Below, one piece after another: positions 1 to 8,643 of a DNA stretch of 64,000 bases. Numbering within the stretch: position 1 is the first letter of the stretch; each line of letters starts with the position of its first letter. Source of the stretch: Actinopolymorpha singaporensis (GTDB lineage Bacteria; Actinomycetota; Actinomycetes; Propionibacteriales; Actinopolymorphaceae); contig NZ_LT629732.1 of NCBI RefSeq assembly GCF_900104745.1, positions 3,583,981-3,647,980 of the forward strand, given 5' to 3'. A program made the position numbers and the translations under genes. A model generated the notes under the pieces. The model was not told the DNA's origin and made no database searches. It was given only the letters and a program-made list of their open reading frames with translations.

Positions 1-429
1 CTTGATCCCGAACTGGTCGCGGGCCAGGACGACCCGCCCGGTGACCGTGTCGGCGACCGCGAGGGCGAACATGCCGTTGAACCGGTCGAACGCGGCCGTA
101 CCCCAGCGTTCGTAGGCGGCCAGCACCACCTCGGTGTCGGAGTCCGTCCGAAAGGTCCGCCCCGCCATGGTGAGCTCGGCGCGCAGGTCCCGGTAGTTGT
201 AGACCTCACCGTTGTAGCTGAGGACGTACCGGCCGTCGGGGGAGACCATCGGCTGGGCGCCCCGGGCACGGTCGATGATCGCCAGCCGCTGGTGGGCAAG
301 ACCGAACGCCCGCCCGGTGAAGGTCCCGTCCCCGTCCGGCCCCCGATGCCGCTGTGCCCGGGTCATCGCCGCCAGGACAGGCGCCCCGGTCACCTCGTCC
401 AGGCCGACGTAACCACCGATGCCGCACAC
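1..429 (-). CDS. asnB: Asparagine synthetase (glutamine-hydrolysing), N-terminal part, cut by window edge
   Basis: Makes asparagine from aspartate, ATP and glutamine. Only the first 143 codons are present; the gene continues left of the window. Translation from the GTG at 429 begins with a Cys directly after the start (MCGIGGYVG), the N-terminal nucleophile of class II glutamine amidotransferases, followed by the family motifs RGPDGDG, LAHQRLAIID, YNGEVYNYRDLR, DTEVVL, FNGMFA and RDQFGIK. A GAGGAG ribosome binding site lies about 5 bases upstream of GTG. The start is fixed by the need for Cys at position 2. Family assignment is secure; whether the full gene serves primary metabolism or a specialised amidation cannot be told from the fragment. 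Confidence 0.95.
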   Translation of the reverse strand, partial: MCGIGGYVGLDEVTGAPVLAAMTRAQRHRGPDGDGTFTGRAFGLAHQRLAIIDRARGAQPMVSPDGRYVLSYNGEVYNYRDLRAELTMAGRTFRTDSDTEVVLAAYERWGTAAFDRFNGMFALAVADTVTGRVVLARDQFGIK

Positions 430-693
430 CTGAGCTCCTCCCACCGTGCCGACCGACGACAAACGACGGTATGGGTCCCACCTGTACGCAGCCTGTACGC
501 CGGCTGTGAATGTGGGCTCCGACAGTGGTGAGCCATCGATGATGCGAGGCGGTGCTCGCTGATGACGGCGCCCGGACGGGAGTGCACGGAAGTTCGGACA
601 GGCGTGCCCGAGACGACGGGCGCCGCCTCTCGTGTCGGAGGGGTGTCGGAGGCGGGTGGTTGACTGCCTGGCGACCGGTCTGAACCCCGAGGA

Positions 694-1896
694 GTGATCT
701 TGCTGGCGCCGTATCGTTCTCTGTTGAGCCTGCCGGGCGCCCGGGGTTTCGTCGTGCCGGGACTCATCGGTCGTTTTCCGTTGTCGATGCTCGGTCTTGG
801 CACCGTCTTGGTGGTCAGCCTCGAGACAGGTTCGTACACGCTGGCCGGGAGCGTGAGTGGCACGCTGGCGGTAGCCACCGCGCTGGCCGGCCCGATGACC
901 GGATCCTTGGCCGATCGCTGGGGACAGCGGCGGGTGTTGCTGCCACTGCTGGGGATCTTCGGTGTCGCGACCGGCGCCCTGGTCGCCGCCGCGATGACCG
1001 ACGAGGCCCCCACCTGGCTTCTTTTCCCCCTCGCGGTCGTCTCCGGCGCCGCCGTACCGCAGATCGGCTCGATGGCCAGGCGGCGGTGGAAAATGCTCGC
1101 CGGTGGAAGCGTTCGCTTTGACACCGCACTGTCGCTGGAGTCGGTTCTCGACGCCGGCGTCTTCGTGATCGGGCCTGTCCTGGCGGCATTCCTGGCGACG
1201 AGTGTGTGGCCAGGAGCCGGCGTGGTCGCCGCTGTCACCCTGGCGGTCCTGGGTGGTGTTCTCTTCGCGGCCCAGCACGGCACCGAGCCACCTGGCAGAT
1301 CGGGAGCAGCGACAGGTTGCGAGAGGCGTACCGCCACTCCCGCCTACCGTGTCCGTGGCCTGTGGGTGCTTGTTGCCGCTCACGTGATGATGGGGGTGTG
1401 CTTCGGGACCACCGACCTGTGTGTGATCGCGTTCGCTCAACGTGAGGGTCACAGTGCCCTGGCCGGCGTACTGCTTGCTACCTTCGCGACCGGCAGCGTC
1501 ATCGCCGGCATCGTGTACGGCGTCGTGCGTTGGCGCGCCCCGGTGCGGCTGCGATTCTTGCTGGCCCTGATGGCCATGGCGGCCGCGTCGGTCCCACTCG
1601 TTCTCGCCTCCACCATTCCGGTCATGGCAGCGGGTGCACTGCTGGTCGGCCTGGCGGTGTCACCCGCGCTCATCGCCGGCACCGGACTCGTCGAGCTGCT
1701 CGTGCCCACCGAGAGCCTCACCGAAGGTTTCGCCTGGCTGGCCGCAGCTGTCGGCATCGGGATCGCCCTGGGATCGGCCGTGGCAGGGGGCCTCATCGAC
1801 ACCTACGGCCCCAACCCCACGCTCCTGCTCACCACCTGCGCCGGCCTGACGGCATCGACGATCGCGGGAGCGGGCCGGCGATGGCTGGCCCGATAG
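694..1896 (+). CDS. Major facilitator superfamily transporter
   Basis: A 400-residue, strongly hydrophobic protein with about 12 predicted membrane segments and the MFS loop 2-3 signature (DRWGQRRVLLP, near residue 72). It probably exports a small molecule from the cytoplasm; the substrate is unknown. The GAGGAG at 688-693 touches the GTG at 694, which is too close for a normal Shine-Dalgarno. The in-frame TTG at 700, six bases from GAGGAG, is therefore a plausible true start (two residues shorter). It is a single gene divergent from asnB, with no regulator attached and a 264-bp upstream region in which I see no gene. Confidence 0.85.
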   Translation: MILLAPYRSLLSLPGARGFVVPGLIGRFPLSMLGLGTVLVVSLETGSYTLAGSVSGTLAVATALAGPMTGSLADRWGQRRVLLPLLGIFGVATGALVAAAMTDEAPTWLLFPLAVVSGAAVPQIGSMARRRWKMLAGGSVRFDTALSLESVLDAGVFVIGPVLAAFLATSVWPGAGVVAAVTLAVLGGVLFAAQHGTEPPGRSGAATGCERRTATPAYRVRGLWVLVAAHVMMGVCFGTTDLCVIAFAQREGHSALAGVLLATFATGSVIAGIVYGVVRWRAPVRLRFLLALMAMAAASVPLVLASTIPVMAAGALLVGLAVSPALIAGTGLVELLVPTESLTEGFAWLAAAVGIGIALGSAVAGGLIDTYGPNPTLLLTTCAGLTASTIAGAGRRWLAR

Positions 1897-1941
1897 GCCT
1901 CCGGCCGGCCTTGGAACAGGCGGCCTCACGGGCTTGGGCTG

Positions 1942-2589
1942 TCAGGTCGGGCCGTGTCCCGGCTTACGCGTTCGGGCCGCGGCCGCGCGGAGGTGGCGGC
2001 GGGCGAGCGTGGCGGCGGCTCTCGCGTCGCCGGACTCGATGGCGAGGTAGAGCTCCAGGTGCTCGTCGTACACCGGTTGCAGGTCGTCGTACTGGCCCAG
2101 TAGCCAGCGCATCCGGCCGGCGAGCGAGGAGGAGATCTCGACCAGTAGTGAGTTGCCGCCGGCCTCGGTCATCGCCTCGTGAAAATCGGCGGCGGCGCGC
2201 CGGGCGGTGGTCGCGTCCTTGCGAGCGGTCGCCCCGCCCTGCGCGTCCAGGCATCGCTTCATCCGCCGCAGGGCCTCGGGGTCACGGAGCTGGGCGGCGC
2301 GGCGAACGGTGAGTGGCTCGAGCGCAAGCCGGACCTCGTTGAGTTCCGCGATGTCGCGGTCGGTGAAGGTCCGGACGGTCATCCAGGTGTTCCGCCTGGG
2401 AACGGCCAGGCCTTCGGCAGCCAGGGTGTGCAGTGCTTCCCGTACTGGAACGCGGCTGATGCCGAGCTCGGCCGCGAGGTCGCGTTCGACCAGACGGGAG
2501 CCCGGGACGCGAACACCGTCGACGATCTGTTCGCGCAGGATGCGCGCGACCCGCGCCGACTCGCTCTCGTCCTCGGTCCGGTCACCCAT
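1942..2589 (-). CDS. GntR-family transcriptional regulator, FadR/FCD subfamily
   Basis: A 215-residue regulator. Residues about 10-75 form the winged helix (ELGISRVPVREALHTL is the recognition-helix signature) and residues about 85-205 the all-helical FCD ligand-binding domain. The usual FCD metal-ligand pattern is visible: Asp and His in DFHEAM, and His in the two final helices (EHLELY, RRHLRAA). It is divergent from the amidohydrolase/MFS pair beginning at 2758, and a 10-bp perfect palindrome lies between them. Likely role: ligand-responsive repressor of that pair and of itself. The ligand is unknown, possibly the amidohydrolase substrate. Confidence 0.9.
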   Translation of the reverse strand: MGDRTEDESESARVARILREQIVDGVRVPGSRLVERDLAAELGISRVPVREALHTLAAEGLAVPRRNTWMTVRTFTDRDIAELNEVRLALEPLTVRRAAQLRDPEALRRMKRCLDAQGGATARKDATTARRAAADFHEAMTEAGGNSLLVEISSSLAGRMRWLLGQYDDLQPVYDEHLELYLAIESGDARAAATLARRHLRAAAARTRKPGHGPT

Positions 2590-2678
2590 CGCTGCATGCT
2601 ATCGATGTCGGCGGCCACACCCGGGGTCCGCAGCGGACTTCCCGTCTCGTCCGCCGGTCGTTGGACCGCATGTCGGTT

Positions 2679-2688
2679 TGGTATACCA
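2679..2688. promoter_or_regulatory. Candidate operator of the FCD-type GntR regulator
   Basis: Perfect palindrome TGGTATACCA in the divergent promoter region between the GntR gene and the amidohydrolase gene. FCD regulators commonly bind short AT-centred palindromes of the form TGGTNNACCA. It is AT-rich against a very GC-rich background. Binding is inferred from position and symmetry only. Confidence 0.6.
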
Positions 2689-2757
2689 TTTTCGCGGTGT
2701 GGTCGTCGGTCCCGGACGCTGTGTCCGGTGGCGGCCGTGGAGCAGGGGAGGCAGCGG

Positions 2758-3957
2758 GTGTCCAAGATCGTCGTGCGCAACGTCCGTCCGTGGGGCGGGG
2801 ATGCCTGTGACATCCACGTCGACGACGGCTCCGTCGTGGCGGTCGAGCCGACGTCCGGTACGGCCGTGCACCCTGCCCAGGATCTCGGTGGTGAGGTGAT
2901 CGACGGCCGGGGCCTGCTCGCGATTCCGTCGTTCGTGAACGCGCACGCGCACCTGGACAAGACCTGGTGGGGCAAGCCGTGGGTGCCCTACGGCGGCGAG
3001 TCCGGTACCCAGGGCCGGATCGCTCACGAGCGCGCCCGCCGCGACGAGATCGGCATTCCCGACCTCGAGAGCTCGACCGCAATGGTGCGTGAGCTCGTCC
3101 GGACCGGCACGACGGTGTTCCGCAGTCACGTCGACGTAGACCTGGGCGTCGGTCTGGACGGCATCCACGTCGTACGCGAGGCGGTCGCGGCGGCCGACCC
3201 GGGCCTCGCGCTCACGGTCGTGGCGTTTCCCCAGGACGGCGTGCTACGTCGCCCGGGCGTGCTCGACCTGCTCGACAGGGCGGCCGCGGAGGGCGCGGAC
3301 CTGGTCGGTGGGCTCGATCCCGCGTCGATCGACCGCGACCCGGTGGGCCAACTCGACGCGCTGTTCGATCTGGCCGAGCGGCGAGGCGTCGGGCTGGACA
3401 TCCACCTGCACGACTCGGGGGAGCTGGGCGCGTTCGAGTTCGAGCTGATCGTCGAGCGCACGAAGGCCACCGGCATGTCCGGCCAGGTCACCATCGCGCA
3501 CGGGTTCGCCCTGGGCGACGTTCCACCGGCCCGGCAACGGGACCTCGTGGAACGCCTGGCCGGTGCGGGTGTCTCGCTCACAACCGTCGCACCGATCACC
3601 GCGCCTCCGCTGCCACTCGACCAGCTTCGGAACGCCGGCGTACCGGTCGGTCTCGGCACCGACGGGATCCGTGACCTGTGGGGTCCGTTCGGTGACGGGG
3701 ACATGCTGCGGCTCGCGGGGACGCTGGCCCGGCTCGCCGGGTGGCGGCATGACGGAGACCTCCGCTCCGCGGTGGAGATCGCGACGTGCGCGGGCGCCGG
3801 GTTCGGCGGCCGGGCCGTGCACGACCTCGTGCCGGGTGCCCCGGCCGACATCGTCCTCCTCGACGCGGAGAACCTCTCCGACGCCGTGACCCGGGTGCCG
3901 TCGCGCGACACGGTGCTCGTCGGGGGACGGGTGGTCGTGGGCCCCGGCGCCCGATGA
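2758..3957 (+). CDS. Amidohydrolase, cytosine-deaminase-like metal-dependent hydrolase
   Basis: A 399-residue cytoplasmic hydrolase of the amidohydrolase superfamily. The metal-binding set is visible: HAH at residues 63-65 (NAHAHLDKTWW), HLH at 216-218, His248 in TIAHG, and Asp302 in LGTDG. The HLDK and GTDGIRD contexts match the cytosine deaminase/CodA branch, which deaminates or opens nitrogen heterocycles; the actual substrate is not predictable. Start: GTG at 2758 with AGGGGAGG eight bases upstream; the open frame continues further upstream but that part overlaps the divergent regulator. The stop overlaps the next gene's ATG (ATGA), so the two are translationally coupled. The likely controller is the divergent GntR protein. 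Confidence 0.88.
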   Translation: MSKIVVRNVRPWGGDACDIHVDDGSVVAVEPTSGTAVHPAQDLGGEVIDGRGLLAIPSFVNAHAHLDKTWWGKPWVPYGGESGTQGRIAHERARRDEIGIPDLESSTAMVRELVRTGTTVFRSHVDVDLGVGLDGIHVVREAVAAADPGLALTVVAFPQDGVLRRPGVLDLLDRAAAEGADLVGGLDPASIDRDPVGQLDALFDLAERRGVGLDIHLHDSGELGAFEFELIVERTKATGMSGQVTIAHGFALGDVPPARQRDLVERLAGAGVSLTTVAPITAPPLPLDQLRNAGVPVGLGTDGIRDLWGPFGDGDMLRLAGTLARLAGWRHDGDLRSAVEIATCAGAGFGGRAVHDLVPGAPADIVLLDAENLSDAVTRVPSRDTVLVGGRVVVGPGAR

Positions 3958-5303
3958 GGGGGCCTGACTCACGCCGGCCCACCGTTCCCGGCACGCGCTT
4001 GTTCTCCTCGCTGCTGCGTTATCCGTCGTTCCGGCTGTTGTGGTTCTCGAACCTGTTCTTCTTCGGCGGCGCGTGGACGCAGACACTGATCCTCGGCTGG
4101 CTGGTCTACGACCGGACCGGGTCGGAGCTCCTGCTGGCGGTCTTCACCGCGGCCCGGCTGGCTCCGATGATGCTCGGGCCGATCAGTGGTGTCGTCTCCG
4201 ACCGCCACCACCGGCCGACCTTGCTGCTCGTCGCCGCGGGGTGGGCGTTCGTCGCCGTCGCTGTCGTGGCCGCGTTGGCGTCGACGGGCCATCTGCCGTA
4301 CTGGGGAATCGTCGTCGGCGGTCTGTGCATCGGACTCGCGCAGTCCCCGTCGCAACCGGCGCGGTCGACGCTGGTGATGGACCTGGTCGGGCGCGAGAAC
4401 CTGAGCAACGCCAACGCGCTCAACTCCATCGTCATGAACATGACGCAGATCGTCGGCCCGGCCGCCGGCGGAGTATTGATCAGCGCCCTGGGGGCCTCCA
4501 CGGCGCTGTGGGTCTCGGCACTGTGGTTCCTGCTGTCGTGGCTCCTGCTGTGGCCGCTGCGCAAGGTGGGCAGCGCGTCGGCCGCGGTTCCGGCGTCGGT
4601 GGCGCACCGTCGACCCGGCGAGTCGATCTGGGAGTCGCTCGTCGGCGGGTTGCGCGCGGTGATGACGAACCGGCTCGCGGCGGCGGCCCTGCTCGTCACG
4701 CTCGCCGCCAACCTCACCCTCTGGCCGCTCTACCAGTCGTTCATGCCGGTGTTCGCGAGGGATCTGGGCCTCGACGCGACCGGGCTCGGCTGGCTGCTCA
4801 CCTGCGGCGGACTCGGCGGACTTGCCGGGTCGCTCGTCATCGCGGCGTTGGGCGACTTCCGGTTCAAGGGTGGTTTCTTCGTCGTCGGCACGGCGATCTG
4901 GGGTGTGCTGTGGACGGCCTTCGCCCTGTCCCGGTCGGTACCGCTGTCCTTCGTACTGCTGGGCCTCGGCGGGTTGGCGAGCTCGGCGTTCGGCGTTCTG
5001 CAGACGACGCTCCTGTTGATGATGACCGAGCCCGCGGTGCGAGGTCGCGTACTGGGGCTGCAGGAGCTGACCATCGGCGTTCTGCCCCTTGCCACGATGG
5101 TGCAGGGCGCCACCGCCTCGTTGTTCGGTGTACGAGCGACGGCGTTCGTCGGTGCGCTGTCCCTGGTGGTGTTCCTGCTCGCGTTGGGGGCACGCACTCC
5201 GGACCTGCTTCGCTACAGCGGCGCGGATCGCCCGAACTCCGCGCCTGCGACCCACCACCTCAGGACTGGTTCGGCACCCGCCCCTGTCTATGACCGCGAG
5301 TAG
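3954..5303 (+). CDS. MFS transporter, enterobactin-exporter-like (MFS_3)
   Basis: A 449-residue membrane protein with about 11-12 hydrophobic segments. The N-terminal pattern (RYPSFRLLWFSNLFFFGG, followed by loop SDRHHRPTLLL) is typical of the EntS-like MFS_3 group. The ATG overlaps the stop of the amidohydrolase by ATGA, so it is co-translated. In this context it could import the substrate or export the product of the amidohydrolase. Direction of transport and substrate are not determinable. The frame is open upstream, but an earlier start would overlap the amidohydrolase. Confidence 0.85.
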   Translation: MRGPDSRRPTVPGTRLFSSLLRYPSFRLLWFSNLFFFGGAWTQTLILGWLVYDRTGSELLLAVFTAARLAPMMLGPISGVVSDRHHRPTLLLVAAGWAFVAVAVVAALASTGHLPYWGIVVGGLCIGLAQSPSQPARSTLVMDLVGRENLSNANALNSIVMNMTQIVGPAAGGVLISALGASTALWVSALWFLLSWLLLWPLRKVGSASAAVPASVAHRRPGESIWESLVGGLRAVMTNRLAAAALLVTLAANLTLWPLYQSFMPVFARDLGLDATGLGWLLTCGGLGGLAGSLVIAALGDFRFKGGFFVVGTAIWGVLWTAFALSRSVPLSFVLLGLGGLASSAFGVLQTTLLLMMTEPAVRGRVLGLQELTIGVLPLATMVQGATASLFGVRATAFVGALSLVVFLLALGARTPDLLRYSGADRPNSAPATHHLRTGSAPAPVYDRE

Positions 5304-5396
5304 GGTTCCTCGAACGCCCTGACGCCTCTCTGGCCGGGGAGTGCAGCACGCCGTAGCTGCTCGAAAGGTAGCCAACACCGGAAAGCTGAGCGAATC

Positions 5397-5930
5397 ATGC
5401 CCGCGATCGACCTGCTCCTGCGTGAGTACGACCGTGCCCGCGCGTACACCGACGAGCTCTGGCGTGACCTCACCCCCGAGGAGGTCACCTGGCGACCGCA
5501 CGAGAACTTCTCCCCGATCGGCTGGCATCTTGGCCACCAGGCCCACGTTGCCCACTTCATGGTGCGGAACCTGACTGCCGCCGAGCCCAGCCCTGACCCC
5601 GAGCTCGACCCGATCATGGACTCCGCGAATCCCGAAGCCGGCCGCGGAGCGCTGCCCGACCTGAGGCGACTGGCGACGTTCCGAGAGAACGCCGCTCGCA
5701 CTGTGCACAAACGCATCGGCGACATCCGCGACGGCGATGTGGGCGCACCGGCCCAACTGGCGATGGTCGCGAAGGTCGTGATGGCCGCCGTCGTCAACCA
5801 CGAGTACCAGCACAGCAAGTGGATCAGCGAGGTTCGCGCCCGCGACCTGGGCCACGCCCTACCCGACCTGCCCACCTCGGACCTGCTGCTGGAACTCGAC
5901 GGCTACCTTGTCTGCGACCTCGGCATCTGA
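5397..5930 (+). CDS. DinB-like metalloprotein (DinB_2 superfamily)
   Basis: A 177-residue four-helix-bundle type protein. Candidate metal ligands are His44, His47 or His50 in GWHLGHQAH, and His135 and His139 in NHEYQH, the spacing expected in DinB/YfiT proteins and in the N-terminal domain of EgtB. Proteins of this type act as thiol-dependent transferases or are uncharacterised; in actinomycetes some use mycothiol. It sits 93 bp after the MFS gene on the same strand with a weak ribosome site (GGAAAG). It may be a separate unit. Function beyond the fold is not assignable. Confidence 0.75.
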   Translation: MPAIDLLLREYDRARAYTDELWRDLTPEEVTWRPHENFSPIGWHLGHQAHVAHFMVRNLTAAEPSPDPELDPIMDSANPEAGRGALPDLRRLATFRENAARTVHKRIGDIRDGDVGAPAQLAMVAKVVMAAVVNHEYQHSKWISEVRARDLGHALPDLPTSDLLLELDGYLVCDLGI

Positions 5931-6207
5931 TCTCGCTGCGGACCCACGCGGCGACGGATGGCAACCGGCGGCAGTCAGCCGGCCGTCCCTCACGTCTGCC
6001 GTACGCCTGGAAGTGCCCCGGTCGCTCCCCGCGAGCGCCGCCCGCTCCGCCTTGGGCGTCGGATGATCATGTGGGAGGGTAAGTAGCGTTGGTTCGAGCC
6101 GTGCCGTCTGGGGAGCGGTCCGGTGCGGACGTTTCGCACCGCGAACCTCGTCGGCCTCGTGCTTCGTGTCCGGGGCGGAGGGCATAGGCCGTTGGAGGTG
6201 GCCCCTC

Positions 6208-7512
6208 ATGGCAGCTGTGATCGCACAGAGCATCAGCCGAGCGCCTCGACCTGCCAGTTTCGCCGAGGTCGTCGAGGTCGTGCTCAACAAGGGCATCGTC
6301 ATCGACGCCAACGTGCGAGTGTCGGCTCTCGGAGCCGAAGTCCTCGCGGTTGATGCGCGAGCAGTGATCGCGAGCATCGACACCTACCTCCGGTTCGCCG
6401 AGGTGGTCAGCCGGCTCGACCTGGACGCCCCGCAGGACGTGGCCGGTGTGCAGCCCGGACCGACGCGCGACGCCGAGCCGGCGGGCGCCGACCAGACCGT
6501 GCGGGGCACGAACGCCGGGAAGGTCGACCACGAAGCCGGCGGACCAGGGGGCGCCGACTCCCAGGGCGGCCTGGCCGGCGTGGGGAGGTCGGACATCACC
6601 GCCCGGTGCCTTGGCGGGCGTTACGAACTTCGGGGCTTGCTCGGGCAGGGCGGCATGGCAGAAGTGTGGGACGCCGTGGACAACCGCCTCGGCAGGGCGG
6701 TGGCTGTCAAGGTTCTGCGCTGCCATCTCGCCTCCGAGCCGGAGTTTCTCGCGCGTTTCCGTCACGAGGCGCAGTTGGCCGCCGCCCTCAACCACCCCTC
6801 GATCGTCGTCGTCCACGACACCGGCACAGACCACCATGGCGGAGCCGACGTTCCGTTCATCGTCATGGAGCACATCGAGGGCACGACCCTCAAGGAGGTG
6901 CTTGCCGAGGACGCCCCGATCCGGCCCGAGCGCGGCCTGGAAATCATCCTCGAGGTCCTCGACGCGCTCCAGGCCAGCCATCAGCACGGCACTGTCCACC
7001 GCGACGTCAAGCCCGCCAACATCATGGTCACCACGTCCGGCGCCATCAAGGTCATGGACTTCGGCATCGCCTTCGCTCCCACCGAGCGAACCGGCTCCCT
7101 GACCGACCCGGCCGCGATAGTCGGCACCGCGCAGTACCTGTCGCCCGAACAGGCCGGCGGGCGACCGATCGACGACCGTACCGACATCTATGCGGTCGGC
7201 TGTGTGCTGTACGAGTTGTTCACCGGCCGTCCGCCGTTCACCGGCCCCACGCCGTACGAAGTCGCCTGCCGCCACATCCACGAGGAACCGCTCGCTCCTT
7301 CCGCTCTGCGTCCAGGTCTTGCACCCGAGTACGACGCGATCGTGTTGCGCGCGCTTCAGAAGGATCCCGACCGCCGCTACCTGTCTGCAGCCAGCATGCG
7401 CGCCGCCGTTTCGCGTGCCCTGCGGACAGGGGCCGATGGCCGGGCCGAGCGCACCGTTGACACCGAGCTTCTGGTGAGGGCTGGTCGCGAGCCCGTCAGG
7501 CGGAGTCTCTGA
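6208..7512 (+). CDS. GvpA-like gas-vesicle domain fused to Ser/Thr protein kinase
   Basis: A 434-residue protein in one uninterrupted frame. Residues about 17-68 match gas-vesicle structural proteins GvpA/GvpJ (VVEVVLNKGIVIDANVRVS, then IASIDTYLRFAEVV). A 70-residue Gly/Ala/Pro-rich linker follows, then a Hanks-type kinase at about 139-405: glycine loop GQGGMAEVW, Lys168 in AVKVL, HRDVKPAN with Asp265, DFG with Asp284, SPEQA and TDIYAVGCVLYEL. There is no membrane segment after the kinase, so it should be cytoplasmic. Start ATG 6208 has GGAGGTG seven bases upstream; the open frame upstream of it lacks a good site. The last 17 bases overlap the convergent LacI gene. No other gvp gene is visible nearby. 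The kinase part is certain and the GvpA likeness strong. Confidence 0.9.
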   Translation: MAAVIAQSISRAPRPASFAEVVEVVLNKGIVIDANVRVSALGAEVLAVDARAVIASIDTYLRFAEVVSRLDLDAPQDVAGVQPGPTRDAEPAGADQTVRGTNAGKVDHEAGGPGGADSQGGLAGVGRSDITARCLGGRYELRGLLGQGGMAEVWDAVDNRLGRAVAVKVLRCHLASEPEFLARFRHEAQLAAALNHPSIVVVHDTGTDHHGGADVPFIVMEHIEGTTLKEVLAEDAPIRPERGLEIILEVLDALQASHQHGTVHRDVKPANIMVTTSGAIKVMDFGIAFAPTERTGSLTDPAAIVGTAQYLSPEQAGGRPIDDRTDIYAVGCVLYELFTGRPPFTGPTPYEVACRHIHEEPLAPSALRPGLAPEYDAIVLRALQKDPDRRYLSAASMRAAVSRALRTGADGRAERTVDTELLVRAGREPVRRSL

Positions 7513-8524
7513 GGATCAGCCTCCATGGCACCACGTGGGTGCCGGTTCGCATGCTGGGATCGTCGATGCGCGCGATCAGGCGTTCCAGCGTCGGCCGGAA
7601 CTCCTCGACCCCGCTGCCTACTGTGGTGAGTGCCGGCCGGAGGTCGGCACCCTCGGGGATGTTGCCTGCGCCGATGACCTTGAGTTCGTCTGGGATGGAG
7701 ATGCCCAGCTGCATGGCCGCCCACATGGTGGCGATCGCGGCGCGGTCGGAGCTGGCCATGATGGCGTCGGGTCTTCTGCGTGGCGATTGATCGAGCAGCT
7801 CGGTCGCCAGGTGCCGGGAGTCGAGAAACCCGGTGAACGCGTTCTCGCGATCCTGGACGACGGCGATGGAGCCGGGCCGGTAGCGGTGCTCGAGAAAGGT
7901 GTCGACGAACGCGTCGCGACGAGGGTGGTCTCCGGTGTCCGGCACGTCGATGAATGCCGGACGTTTGACGCCGAGACCGATCAGGTGCTCGGCGGCGGCC
8001 CGGACCGCGGTCGCCTCACGCTGGACCATGACGTCGAAACCCCGCGGACGGTACGAATGGTGGACCGCGAGCAGCGGCACCCGCCGCCCGATCCTGTACA
8101 GCCGCCCCGCACCGAACGAGGGTGAACCGACCACCACCGCGGCGTCGGCCAGACCCTCGAGCAGATGGGTCTCGATCAGGTCGGCGGCGTTCTCGGTATG
8201 GCCGTATCGCTGGATGACGACGCCGAGTCCGTGATCGGCCGCGACTTCCTCGATCTGGGTGATCAGTCCCAGCGCCCACGGATTGAAGGGCGTGTACGCC
8301 GCCACCGCGACGAGACCGGTGCGGCTGCGGGCCAGCACCCGGCCGGACCGGGCCGGGGTGTAGTCGAGGTCCCGCATCGTTCGCAGAACCCGGGCGGTGA
8401 CCTCGGGCGTTGCCGGGTTCTTCCGGTTCGCGCGCCCGCTCGCGACATAGGAAACCGTTGCGACCGACACGCCAGCGGCGCGCGCGACATCGGCCTGCGT
8501 TGCTCGGCGCCGATTCAACTTCAC
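7496..8524 (-). CDS. LacI-family transcriptional regulator of the sulfatase/ABC locus
   Basis: A 342-residue LacI/GalR protein. The N-terminal helix-turn-helix is clear (QADVARAAGVSVATVSYVASG) and is followed by a periplasmic-binding-like effector domain. It is divergent from the sulfatase operon; a 16-bp dyad with a GCGC centre lies in between. Role: sugar-responsive repressor, by inference from position. The GTG at 8524 directly abuts GAGAGG, so the TTG two codons further in (8518), with a 5-base spacer, may be the real start. The 3' end overlaps the kinase gene tail-to-tail by 17 bp. Confidence 0.9.
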   Translation of the reverse strand: MKLNRRRATQADVARAAGVSVATVSYVASGRANRKNPATPEVTARVLRTMRDLDYTPARSGRVLARSRTGLVAVAAYTPFNPWALGLITQIEEVAADHGLGVVIQRYGHTENAADLIETHLLEGLADAAVVVGSPSFGAGRLYRIGRRVPLLAVHHSYRPRGFDVMVQREATAVRAAAEHLIGLGVKRPAFIDVPDTGDHPRRDAFVDTFLEHRYRPGSIAVVQDRENAFTGFLDSRHLATELLDQSPRRRPDAIMASSDRAAIATMWAAMQLGISIPDELKVIGAGNIPEGADLRPALTTVGSGVEEFRPTLERLIARIDDPSMRTGTHVVPWRLILRDSA

Positions 8525-8570
8525 CTCTCAGGAGTTACCACGAAGGCCACATGCCATCCGGGAAAGCGCA

Positions 8571-8612
8571 TTGACAGCATGCCCAGAGTAGTGGTTGGTT
8601 AGGCGCATAACC
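8571..8612 (+). promoter_or_regulatory. Promoter region and candidate LacI operator of the sulfatase operon
   Basis: A consensus -35 hexamer TTGACA lies at 8571-8576. At 8597-8612 is GGTTAGGCGCATAACC, a 16-bp inverted repeat with one mismatched pair and a central GCGC, the classic LacI-family operator layout. The dyad sits where the -10 region would be, so binding would block RNA polymerase. The -10 itself is not well conserved. Confidence 0.6.
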
Positions 8613-8643
8613 GATACTTCATTTCCGGTCGGAGAGGTAGGGA

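Noticed and set aside
3969..5855. Minus-strand open frame of 628 codons across the MFS and DinB genes
   Set aside because: Gln/Arg/Asp-rich without motifs and antisense to two well-supported genes.
6123..6207. N-terminal extension of the GvpA-kinase gene to earlier starts (for example 6166)
   Set aside because: The GGAGGTG ribosome site lies before ATG 6208, and the extra residues match nothing in GvpA proteins.
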